From NCBI GenBank assembly GCA_963576565.1, contig OY755038.1:138456989-138520988 (forward strand): a stretch of DNA of 64,000 bases. Reading direction: 5' to 3'. This document shows positions 55,244 to 64,000 of this stretch, piece after piece. Both the position numbers and the translations under genes were made by a program. The notes under the pieces were generated by a model that had not been told where the DNA came from, did not search any database, and was given only the letters and a program-made list of their open reading frames with translations. Position 1 is the first letter of the stretch. Every line of letters starts with the position of its first letter. Source of the stretch: Aspidapion aeneum. Its lineage: Eukaryota > Arthropoda > Insecta > Coleoptera > Brentidae.

Positions 55244-58200
55244 ACAGCCGACCTGAAAATAGGTTCATAATATGAATAAAATGAACGGGACCCAAGAAAC
55301 AAACCTTTAAAACATAAATTTCAAACTTTCTATAAATTCGTATAATTAAAAATAATGTTTGTATAATTATGTAAAATTTCTTGTGTGCCTAATATTATAG
55401 ATTTGTTAAAAAATTCTAATTTTCTACTTAGCAATAAAAAGTTGAAAATAGCCCTAAAAAACTACTATTTACGGATTAGATCAAATTTTGGTCCAGGAGG
55501 TGAGTTACAGGGTGATATCGAAAATAGTAGTAAATCTTAATTAAAATCACATTTTTAAAAAACAACTCTGTCAGGAGTTTTAGTTAGCAAATAAGAGTAA
55601 GAAATACATTAAAATATGTATCATGAACTTATTGTATTATTTTTAGATCCAGGACGTGAGAGACCTACAGGGTGATATCGAAATTAGAAGCGTAATTTTC
55701 TAAAAAACAAATTTTTAAAAAACAATGTTGTCAAGAGCTTTCGTTAGCAAAAAATTATTTGAAACACGTTACACAATCATACCATTATCAGATTTTATCA
55801 CCTTCAGGTCCAGGAATTGAGCTACATGGTGATATAGAAATTATTAGTGTGTGTAAATTTTCTAAAAATCACATTTTTAAAAAGCAAGGTTGTCCGAAGC
55901 TTTTGTTAGCAAAGTATAGTTAGGAATACGTTAAACAATCATACCATTAACTGACTGTATCACCGTTAGGTCCAGGAAATGAGGTACAGGGTGATATCGA
56001 AATTAGTAATAAAATTTCGTAAAAATCACGTTTTTAAAAATCAACGTTGTCAGGAGCGTTTGTTAGCAAAAAATAGTTAGGAACACGTTAAGCAATCATA
56101 CCACTTACTAAATTTCATTTACTTCCAGTAGGTAAGCTGCAGGGTGATATCTAAATAGCAGTAAAGATTTTGAAAAATCACATTTTTAAAAAACAAGGGA
56201 GGTGAGCTACAGGGTGAAATGAATAAATAAATCCAAAAATATTTACATATATTTACGTGAAAAACTTTTACTATTTATTTGACAAATTTACAAGTTAATA
56301 TGATAAAATTTTGACATTAAAACTTATTAGTTAATATAACCAAATCAACTTAAGCCCCTAACTAACCTTGGTCAAAATAAAAGTTTACAAATACACATGA
56401 GAAATCCAAAAATCCCTACATTTATTTACGTAACAACATCTTGGTTCGTTGTTCTTTTACAAATTCACAAGTTAGTTTGAAAAAATCATGGCTTTATAAT
56501 ACATATCAAGTATAACCAAACCGAACCAAACCCATATAAATAAGGTTGGTCAATATAAAAATGTACAATAATTATTTACAGAAAAACCTGCCTGCCTTCG
56601 TTGTTAATTCACAAATTTACATGCTTATTTGACAAAAATTTTTCATCCAAAATATACAATTAATAGAATCAAACCGAACCAGTTGGTCAATATAAAAATT
56701 AACAAATACAAATAGTAAATCAAAATTTTTTTACAAATATTTTACATTTGTTTGATTTGTTGATTAACAAATTTACAAGATATTTTAGAATCTTGGCCCT
56801 AAAATATATATTTAATGTAACAAAACGAAAGCCTTCACTAGGCTTGCCTAATGCAAACATTGACAAACATACACGATAAATATAAAAATCTGCACATTTA
56901 TTTACAGGAAGAAACTGTCTTCGTTGTTATTTCACAAATTTGCATGTTTTTTAGGCAACAATTTGACACCCAAGTTATCTATTTAACATAACCAAACCGA
57001 GTCAAATCAAACCCTTATAATTATTAAGCTTGCTCAATATAAAAATGTACAAATACACATAATAAATATTACATTTAATTACATTGACAAACAACAACCT
57101 GCACAGAAATATTTTTGTCCCGTACGTCGTTCTTAGTTTTATTTAATTACTTGTATATAGACTTCTTCCAAAGTGAAGCGACTCAACATTTTGCATTTCT
57201 TTCAAAAAATCTGTTAATACATGTACCGCTACATAGCTATTTGGTTGTCTGATAAAGGGATATATTTCTTTACTTCTTTAGCTATTTTTACTGAAAACTC
57301 CAAATCAACAAAAGCAGTAGTTTCATCCCACTTAAGGTCTTTTACCTTTAAATTTTAAATATCTTTTACATAAATATTTTTTTGTATCGCTTAGGCTTTT
57401 AATTGTTTGTACAATAGTTATTTACCTAACAAGTGCGGAAAGAGGTACTTTTCCGCACGTGACGGCAGTTGCACAAACGACGCGGAGCGGAGTTCGGGCA
57501 AGCCGTCAAGGATGGAAAAGATAGTTTCCGCAAGAATTAGGTACAATGTTTTTCCTACGAGTGTTTTTGTCCATCTTCTTTATCAAAAAACATGTTTTAA
57601 TTCGCAAAGATTTTATAATAATGCTAGAAAATGATACGTAAGATAGAATTGTTACATAAATCATTTAATGAGTCCTAAATATCTTCATTTTTAACAAAAC
57701 AAAAATCGTGCGAATAAGAAATTTTTCAGCACTAGTGCGGAAAAGTTACTTTTCCGTACGTTTTTTTAACTTTTATTTTTACTTGATTTTTTTTATGCAC
57801 GGAAAAATAATAAAACAGGATTTTTTTATTATGATATATTAAAAAGAAACTTTATGTAAAGAACATTTAATTAACAATAACGAAAAAGTTAACGATGGTA
57901 GATATTGAAATTGAAAGTGAACTTTCTGTTTGTTGATTGGTTGGTGTTTGGCCCACTACAGAAATGCCTTGATCAGTTTGCTGCTTAGAATTACTACTGT
58001 AGTGAATGGAGGAAGGTATATTGGTCTGTACAGGCTGTAACACATTACAGGATTCTTCATTCGGTGCTTCTGGTAGCATCGGTTCAGCAGCACTTCTTGA
58101 AAATGAAACTTGTGTGTAGGAGGACGGGTTTTCATTTGAAAACGATTGTGGACGGAAAGGTTCTTGCAATTTGGACGTGCGGAAAAAAATCGTGAGGAAA

Positions 58201-59256
58201 GTAAAAATGATGCGAAAAAGTAAAATTGTGCGGAAAAGTAATTAACGTAATATTCTTTTAATAGATCGCTCAAGAAACCCTAACTTATATGTTCTTGGTT
58301 TGTAAACAGTAAGGTGAGGCCAAAAGTTATTTTTAAAAATATGATTTATAAAAAAATTTACTACTAGTATCTTACCTACTGGACCTAAATGTAACGCAGT
58401 TAGTGAATAGTATGGTTTGTTTACAATTCCTAACTATTTTTTGCTCACCAAGACTCCTGATAAAGTTGATTTTTGAAATTGTGATTTTTACAAAAGTGTT
58501 TTACTAATTTTGATATCACCCTGTACCTTACTCCAAGGACCTAAAGGTAATAGTCAGTTAATGTCATGATTTTTTAACGTGTTCCTAAGCATTTTCTGAT
58601 AACGAAAGCTCTTGACAACATTGTTTTCTAAAAATGTGATTTTTAGAAAAATACACTAATAATTTCGATATCACCCAGTAGCTAACTTGCTGGCTCTAAA
58701 GGTAATACAATATGTTAGTGATATGATTTTTTAAGGTATTTCTAACTCTTGTTTGCTAAGTAAAACTCCTGACAAAGTTGTTTTTAAGAATGTAAATTGT
58801 ACAACTATTTTTGATATCACCCTGTAACTCACCCCCTGAACCTAAATTTGAAATAATCCGTTAATACATAGTTTAACTTTTTGGGCTATTTTCAACTTTT
58901 TATTGTTAAGTAGAGAACTAGAATTTCTAAACAAATCTATAATAAATTTTAAGGTCACCCTGTAGCAGACCTGAACTTAACCTTTATAACCTGGGTTTGG
59001 CAGACTTTTTTTCTTTCTCTTCTCATACCTGATAAGAAATATTAGACAAACATTATTTTTAATTATATGATAATAATAATACAACAAGTTTGATATTTAT
59101 ATATTCAAAGGTTATTTTTTGGGCCACGGGTTGCAATAAATCCGGGTATTATTTTTTTTTCATATCATAACTTATCAAGCCTAATAGTTTTTTTTCCTAA
59201 GATTCATTTGATTTCGTTAACATAATAAAACGTTTGATTTTGTGGTCGGCTGTACT
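55244..59256. repeat. Large inverted repeat with ~158-bp tandem arms
   Basis: Left arm 55,244-56,215 and right arm about 58,330-59,256 are inverted relative to each other, from GTACAGCCGACC at the outer ends inward. Each arm is a tandem of ~158-160-bp units with CAGGGTGATATCGAAATTAG, AAAATCACATTTTTAAAAA and GTTGTCAGGAGCTTTTGTTA words (left units near 55,492, 55,650, 55,810, 55,970, 56,127). A 2.1-kb centre separates the arms. Confidence 0.75.
57434..58240. mobile_element. Small element with GTGCGGAAA-type palindromic ends
   Basis: Palindromes built on GTGCGGAAA..TTTTCCGCAC lie at 57,434-57,459, 57,730-57,755 and inverted near 58,170-58,240. This is compatible with a nested non-autonomous DNA element in the centre of the large inverted repeat. 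A 100-codon Ser/Gln-rich minus-strand frame (57,867-58,169) lies inside; it matches nothing I recognise and may not be coding. Confidence 0.45.
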
Positions 59257-59605
59257 TAGCCATTCGCTTTGGTCGCAGCCTTCGTAGTTACGAAGGCTGT
59301 GTTTTGGTTCTTGAATCCAACTTTAACGAAGTCAGAAAAACGTCTCATGGTTTTGTTATTGTTTTTTTCCGGAAAAATACAATTTTTTAAGAACCTGTGC
59401 ATCATCAACAATCCCGGAAAAATATTGAATTATCAACAATCGGGTTTAAAGGTAGGTTTTAGATTATATTTTTCCTCATTTTTCGGTTTTAGACGCTGTA
59501 CAATAAATTGAAATTTACGATGTTGCCATGATTTAGGGGTAAAATTTGAGGCGTCAAATTTTTTCAGATTGTTTCAAATTATTTCAAATTTTAAAGAATT
59601 GCCCC

Positions 59606-60012
59606 CTAGGTCCCTAATTACGTCATTTTTACAGATTTTGGCTAAATACTTGCACATATTATAAAGGGATCACCCCTCTATCGCTGCTATATATCAAAAT
59701 TTTGTTACAAACGTTAATAACGGAGGTACGAATTTTCCAATTTTATTGAAGTGAATTTGGAGCTGGGACCCTAATTACGTCATTTTGACAGATTTTGCCT
59801 GAAGACTTGCACATATTATAAAGGGATCAACCCCTGTATCGCTGCTATATTTTACTATTCTGTTACAAACGTCAGCGGCGGAGATAGGAATTTTTAAATT
59901 TTATAAAAGTGAATTTGGAGCTGGGTCCCTAATTACATCATTTTGACAGATTTTGCCTGAAGACTTCCACATATTATAAAGGGATCACCCCTTAGATTCG
60001 CTGCTACATTTC
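59606..60012 (+). repeat. ~158-bp satellite, fourth block
   Basis: One monomer of type B-like sequence, then homogenised CTGAAGACTT-type monomers as in the left block. It ends inside a monomer at ATTTC (60,008-60,012), where the BEL element begins. Confidence 0.85.
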
Positions 60013-60488
60013 TGTTTAATGCTGCCAGTTATTTTTCTTTTAGTTTTATTTTGAATTTTTGGGAATACCTAACCTTAAAGTTTGTTTTGATATTTTTGGG
60101 CTTTTAGCAAAAACCTTCAAAAAAAAACTCCTTGTTTGGGAAAAATTCCGATCAGGTGATAATTTCTCTCTTTGTTGAAAGTTATTTTATTTTTGATCAC
60201 CTGATCATTTTGGCAAAAATCATGCGTGTTTTGCACACGCTGGGAGTTTGAAGCGCCCCCTTGTATTTGACAAGGGAATGAAGAATTCCAGCCCCAAGAA
60301 AGTACGCGGCGAGTGAAATTTTGGAACTGCTGTTAAATGAAAGAAGGTAAGCTTATAGCGTGTTGCCGATATTTTTTTCCTTTGTCTTTAGTCCAATGGA
60401 CGTCTGTTTTCCCAGACGGGGCGAATTTAACTTTGGGGTAATTTTTTGTGATATCTCTAGTTTTCTACCCTTCCGGCAGAGCCGTCTA
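60013..60488 (+). repeat. 5' LTR of the BEL element
   Basis: 476 bp. Followed at 60,491 by TGGTCCTTCAGACC, a candidate primer binding site. Relative to the 3' LTR it has about 50 extra bases near 60,070-60,120. Confidence 0.82.
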
Positions 60489-60974
60489 TTTGGTCCTTCA
60501 GACCCTTATAAAATTGGTAATTTTATAGTTTTTTTGCAGCAGTTTATCGTTTTTTGCCTGATTCGAACATTCTTTTATTTTGTACTGGTTTTTTTTTAAT
60601 CCGCATGGTTTTGAAGGTTGGTTGCCCTGAGTTTGGTATATGACCTCGTGAGGCGGAAAAAAACCCCTTGTTCGACATTTGGCAACGTCGCGTTTTTTTT
60701 CTTGTTGGCCGTTGGGTGACTGACGTTTCATTGACGTTTGTGTGTTCTAACCTCACAATTTCACGTGTTGTTTTGTTTACCTCCGAGGTTAGATATTTTT
60801 TGTTGATTTTCGTCGTCGGTTTCGAATTTGTTTGTGTGAAATCCGTCGAAATTTACCTTCTTTGTGCTTTCGTTAAGCGCGAGATTGTTGCCGCGTTGTT
60901 AGCGAACCGTACCCGTGTGTTGATAGCGAATTTGTCGCGAAAAAAACTACTTTTTTTATCTGATAATTTTTGTC
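60489..60974 (+). other. BEL element leader
   Basis: Untranslated leader with the candidate primer binding site at its start; no gene recognised. Confidence 0.6.
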
Positions 60975-62030
60975 ATGTCTGAAACAAAAGGTTTAAAACA
61001 ACAACAAAAAAGCGTTTTTAATAAATTAAAAACAACTTACAATAGAGCCGTGGATGCCCAGGGCAATGCGGATAAAGCCAAAATGTTAAAAACCAGATGG
61101 AAAGATGTGCCTTCTATGGTAAGTCAATTTGATACCTTTCATTTTGAAATTATAAGCTTAGATAGTGGTGATCAGATACAGGAAAATCAGGAAACCTTAG
61201 TGCAGGAGTTTGATGAAATGAAATACACAATTAGATCGATTTGTCGTGAGCTCTATCCTGAGGATTACCAAGATGCCTCCAAGGCAATTTTAAACCATTC
61301 CCTGGTAAATGTGGACAAGGGTCTTGAAGTTAACAGAATAGAGGTACCCCATTTTGACGGTAACCTTAAAAAATGGCCCACCTTTTTTGATATGTTTAAG
61401 TCACTCGTTCATGATAAAGCTGACATGAGTGAAATAGCTAAATTTCAAGCCTTAAATACCGCTCTGGTGGGAGAAGCAGCATCTGTGATTAGGAACATAC
61501 CGCTAACCTCGGATAATTACCGAGTAGCCTTTGATGCGATGATTAGGCGCTTTAATAATAAAAGACTTTTGGTAACAAACTATTGGACGTCTATTTGTCA
61601 AGCCCCTTCTGCAAAATCGAGCAACCCACATGATTTGAGATTATTGTTGTCCACTTTTCGGGAAAATTTGGAAGCATTGTCAAACTATGATGATGTAGAC
61701 CTTTTAGATTTTGCTAAAATGATTCTTCTTTTGCAAAAAGTTGATACCCCATTGAAAACTCAGTTTGAGATTGAGTATAGTGATAAGGAAATCCCGTCTT
61801 ATAAAGATTTGTTTAAATTCTTAGAGAAAAATTGTCGGGCTTTGGAAAATAGTTCTCTTTTGAATAAGCCGAAGGAGGTCTCACCTCCACTACCCATTCG
61901 GAGGGGTGGCAAACCACCCTATCCTGCTTTAGTGACTGGAACAGATTGTGCTTATTGCCAGCAGCAGCTCTACCACCCCCTTGTGAAGTGTGCCAGATTT
62001 CTGGAATTAGATGTAGGTCAACGCCATTAA
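60975..62030 (+). CDS. BEL/Pao gag (DUF1759-type)
   Basis: 351 codons from an ATG (MSETKGLKQQQKSVFNKL) to a TAA. An N-terminal helical region is followed near residue 120 by NRIEVPHFDGNLKKWPTFFD, the start of the DUF1759 gag domain. It continues with FQALNTALVGEAASVIRNIP, NYRVAFDAMIRRFNNKRLLV and NLEALSNYDDVDLLDFAKMI. This is the capsid polyprotein of BEL/Pao elements. The TAA at 62,028-62,030 lies in frame with the following zinc-knuckle/protease segment, so the original gag-pol was probably one frame that has gained a stop. Confidence 0.9.
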   Translation: MSETKGLKQQQKSVFNKLKTTYNRAVDAQGNADKAKMLKTRWKDVPSMVSQFDTFHFEIISLDSGDQIQENQETLVQEFDEMKYTIRSICRELYPEDYQDASKAILNHSLVNVDKGLEVNRIEVPHFDGNLKKWPTFFDMFKSLVHDKADMSEIAKFQALNTALVGEAASVIRNIPLTSDNYRVAFDAMIRRFNNKRLLVTNYWTSICQAPSAKSSNPHDLRLLLSTFRENLEALSNYDDVDLLDFAKMILLLQKVDTPLKTQFEIEYSDKEIPSYKDLFKFLEKNCRALENSSLLNKPKEVSPPLPIRRGGKPPYPALVTGTDCAYCQQQLYHPLVKCARFLELDVGQRH

Positions 62031-62048
62031 TTTGTTAAGCGTGAACGA

Positions 62049-62882
62049 TTGTGTTTTAACTGCTTTGGCAAACATGGTGTATCTCAATGCCCTACAAATG
62101 CCACGTGTCGTCAGTGCCAGGGTCTTCATCATTCCCTGTTGCACTTTGTGAAAAGCTCTCCGAGCCCCCAAGTTGATTGTCCAGGGGAGACCCCCTGTAT
62201 ACCGAATAGTGAAGGTGCCAAACAGGCATTGTGTACCGCTACACCCAGTAGCAACCATTTTGAACCTCGTAAGAGGAGACCTGTGCTTTTTGCAACTGCC
62301 GAAGTTTTAGTTGTAGATGCCAACAAGACGTTTCTGTCTTGTGCAATTTTAGATTCCGCTAGTGAAGCGTCATTTGTAACCATCTCTTTGACTGAGAGGT
62401 TAGGACTTAAAGTGGCTCCGATTAGAACTCCAATTGAAGGAATAAATGGCATTTCTAGTATGTCATATGGCAATGTTACATTGCAAATTGGCTCCTCTAA
62501 ATTTCCTGATAGTTTGTTTTCCTGTGATGCCATTCTTATTCCTAAAATTTGTGGAACCATACCTGTTAGTGTTGTGGAATATGATTCTATTCAGTGGCCA
62601 TACTTGGAAGACTTAGATTTTGCTGATCCTAATTTTGGACAACCTAGTAGTGTAGACCTTTTAATTGGTGTTGATTTGTTTGGTCAATTGCTTGTGCCTG
62701 GCTTTAAAAAAGGAGAAAATGGAGGACCTTGTGCCATTAATTCAATATTTGGTTTGATACTCCTTGGTGGTATTGATGGTCCTCGTAAAACTCAAAAACC
62801 CATTAGTTTGTTGACCTCAGTGTCTTGCCCTATAGAATTGGGAACTAGAATCGACCCCTCAAAAAATCCCTCTTTCCTCTGA
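62049..62882 (+). CDS. BEL/Pao zinc knuckle and aspartic protease (peptidase A17-like)
   Basis: Same frame as the gag before it. It begins with CFNCFGKHGVSQCP and CRQCQGLHHSLLHF knuckles. Near residue 95 is LSCAILDSASEASFVT, the A17 active-site region; the usual D-S-G is D-S-A here, which may weaken activity. Further on, EYDSIQWPYLEDLDFADPNF and VDLLIGVDLFGQLLV are typical of BEL DUF1758 regions. A frameshift near 62,870 ends the frame. The protease would process Gag-Pol. Confidence 0.88.
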   Translation: MCFNCFGKHGVSQCPTNATCRQCQGLHHSLLHFVKSSPSPQVDCPGETPCIPNSEGAKQALCTATPSSNHFEPRKRRPVLFATAEVLVVDANKTFLSCAILDSASEASFVTISLTERLGLKVAPIRTPIEGINGISSMSYGNVTLQIGSSKFPDSLFSCDAILIPKICGTIPVSVVEYDSIQWPYLEDLDFADPNFGQPSSVDLLIGVDLFGQLLVPGFKKGENGGPCAINSIFGLILLGGIDGPRKTQKPISLLTSVSCPIELGTRIDPSKNPSFL

Positions 62883-63210
62883 TGAGGACTTGTGTGAAAA
62901 AATATTTACTACCACTCATTTAAGAACTGAGTCTGGCAGATATGTTGTTCGCTTACCTTTCAGAGAGCCTGGACAAGAACTTGATAACTCTAAAGGTCAA
63001 GCATTGCGTAGATTCAATATGATGGAAAAGTTGGAACTTTAGTAGCGTTGAAAGACGAAAACCTACCTTCACTGAACTGGTCGCTCGGTAGAATTGAAAA
63101 AATTTACTCGAGTCCAGATAAAATCCCCCGTGTCGTGCAAGTAAAAACCGTGAAAGGATTACTTGACCGTAGTTTGGTGAAGGTATGTCCGTTACCCAGC
63201 CAGTAACCAA
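62883..63210 (+). pseudogene. BEL/Pao RT lead-in fused to integrase tail by deletion
   Basis: After a frame change, SSDEDLCEKIF and GRYVVRLPF match the lead-in of a BEL reverse transcriptase. About 30 codons later the sequence is ENLPSLNWSLGRIEKIY and KTVKGLLDRSLVKVCPLP, the DUF5641-type integrase C-terminus. A full element would have more than 3 kb between them, so a large deletion joins the two near 63,045. Confidence 0.8.
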
Positions 63211-63406
63211 CCTTCAAAGCCTTGTGTAGCGTGAATCTTGCTTATTTGAATTAACTTAAGTATGACGTCCATAGTTATTGCGTTACAATTATTGTTGCAA
63301 AAATGCAAATTTATTGTTTAGACCCGTTGGGTATTTGAATAACCTTTTTTTTTATTTTTTAGTTTTTTGGGTTTTTCTATAAAAATTGGGAATTTGGTGG
63401 GCGGAA
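63211..63406 (+). other. BEL element 3' untranslated region
   Basis: Short AT-rich stretch up to the purine tract; nothing else seen. Confidence 0.5.
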
Positions 63407-63874
63407 TGTTTAATGCTGCCAGTTATTTTTGTTTTATTTTGAATTTTTGGGAAAACCGTACCTTGGGAAAAATTCCGATCAGGTGATAATTTCTCTCTTT
63501 GTTGAAAGTTATTTTCTTTTTGATCACCTGATCATTTTGGCAAAAATCATGCGCGTTTTGCATACGCTGGGAGTTGGAAGCGCCCCCTTGTATTTGACAA
63601 GGGAAGAAGAACTCACTTCTGACAAGACACTGAAAGAAGTCACACGTGTTTTAAGTTAAAGACCGAAATTCCAGCCCCAAGAAAGAACGCGGTGCTGCGA
63701 GTGAAATTTTGGAACTGCTGTTAAATGAAAGAAGGTCAGCTTCTAGCGTGTTGCCGATTTTTTTTCCTTTGTTTTTAGTTCAATAGACGTCTGTTTTCCC
63801 AGACGGGGTGAATTTAACTATGGGTAATTTTTTGTGATATCTCTAGTTTTCTACCCTTCGGGCAGAGTCGTCTA
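63407..63874 (+). repeat. 3' LTR of the BEL element
   Basis: 468 bp, preceded by the purine-rich GGTGGGCGGAA. It has an extra ~55-base segment near 63,605-63,660 absent from the 5' LTR. Confidence 0.82.
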
Positions 63875-64000
63875 ATCTCACTATTTTGTTACAAACGTCA
63901 GTGGCGGAGATAGGAATTTTTAAATTTTATAAAAGTGAATTTGGAGCTGGGTCCCTAATTACGTCATTTTAACAGATTTTGCGTTAATACTGACATACGT
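63875..64000 (+). repeat. ~158-bp satellite, fifth block (runs off the window)
   Basis: Continues the monomer interrupted by the BEL element (ACTATTTTGTTACAAACG...) and ends in a type A monomer (GCGTTAATAC). Confidence 0.85.

Larger units (their letters stand above)
50817..59605. mobile_element. Element E: 8.8-kb insertion with short inverted ends and internal palindromes
   Basis: Left end GGGGTCAATTCTTTAC and right end (reversed) GGGGCAATTCTTTAAA, flanked by CTAG (50,813-50,816; 59,606-59,609). The satellite reads continuously on either side (GAGCTAG / CTAGGTCCCTAATTACG). The interior holds at least three large inverted-repeat systems and no recognisable transposase. Short inverted ends and a 4-bp duplication indicate a cut-and-paste-type DNA element. 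The superfamily cannot be named from the sequence alone, and parts of the interior may be later nested elements. Confidence 0.65.
60013..63874 (+). mobile_element. Element D: internally deleted BEL/Pao retrotransposon (3,862 bp)
   Basis: LTRs 60,013-60,488 and 63,407-63,874 both start TGTTTAATGCTGCCAG and end GTCGTCTA-like. The flanks ATTTC and ATCTC form a 5-bp duplication with one change, and the satellite reads on across the site. The interior keeps gag and an aspartic-protease region, then jumps to the integrase tail, losing nearly all of RT, RNase H and integrase. It is non-autonomous. Confidence 0.88.

Overview
This window looks like eukaryotic, AT-rich, gene-poor DNA from a large repeat-laden arthropod genome, most likely an insect. 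The insect assignment is inference from the repeat families: an arthropod-type RTE LINE, jockey/CR1-like LINEs, Gypsy and BEL/Pao retrotransposons, a Helitron-like family with a GTCT-type microsatellite core, and a Transib-like element. No host protein-coding gene, rRNA or free-standing tRNA gene could be supported on either strand. Nearly everything that can be named is mobile DNA or tandem repeat, much of it nested.

Left part (1-18.4 kb). A broken hAT transposase (minus strand) opens the window. From 3,034 to 14,057 lies an 11-kb element with about 270-bp terminal inverted repeats and an exact 9-bp target duplication. It resembles a Foldback/MULE element and carries a ~156-bp tandem array that flips orientation. 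It has itself been hit by an RTE LINE and by two Helitron-like insertions (the first a fused dimer). To its right lie a MITE with perfect 30-bp inverted ends and a tRNA-related SINE split by a 1,246-bp Transib-like element with CACAGTG ends and a CGGCG duplication.

Middle (18.4-50.8 kb). A ~158-bp satellite with a three-monomer higher-order repeat is interrupted by one 28-kb composite. Element A (20,333-48,341, minus strand) is a Gypsy-like LTR retrotransposon with LTRs of about 3.0 kb once later insertions are removed. It has a GGGT target duplication, a primer binding site at 44,601-44,616 and a polypurine tract at 23,957-23,967. Its gag, protease and integrase are decayed and most of its reverse transcriptase and RNase H is missing. 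Its leader was invaded by a CR1-like LINE (LINE1), whose 3' end was in turn invaded by a younger Gypsy (element B, 28,035-34,427). A jockey-like LINE and two Helitron-like copies lie in the same interval. Each LTR of A carries a different Helitron-like insertion, and the partner LTR shows the empty site, so insertion boundaries can be read directly.

Right part (50.8-64 kb). The satellite is interrupted by element E (8.8 kb, short inverted ends, several large nested palindromes, no recognisable transposase) and by an internally deleted BEL/Pao element (60,013-63,874, plus strand) with intact LTRs.

Most notable. Element B has, just inside its 5' LTR, six perfect trimeric heat-shock-element motifs on a 113-bp repeat. 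Its LTR promoter also has two HSE dimers, a GAGA run and a TATA box in hsp-promoter order. This suggests a heat-responsive insect retrotransposon. Single-base frame breaks in several otherwise open frames could be true decay or assembly error.
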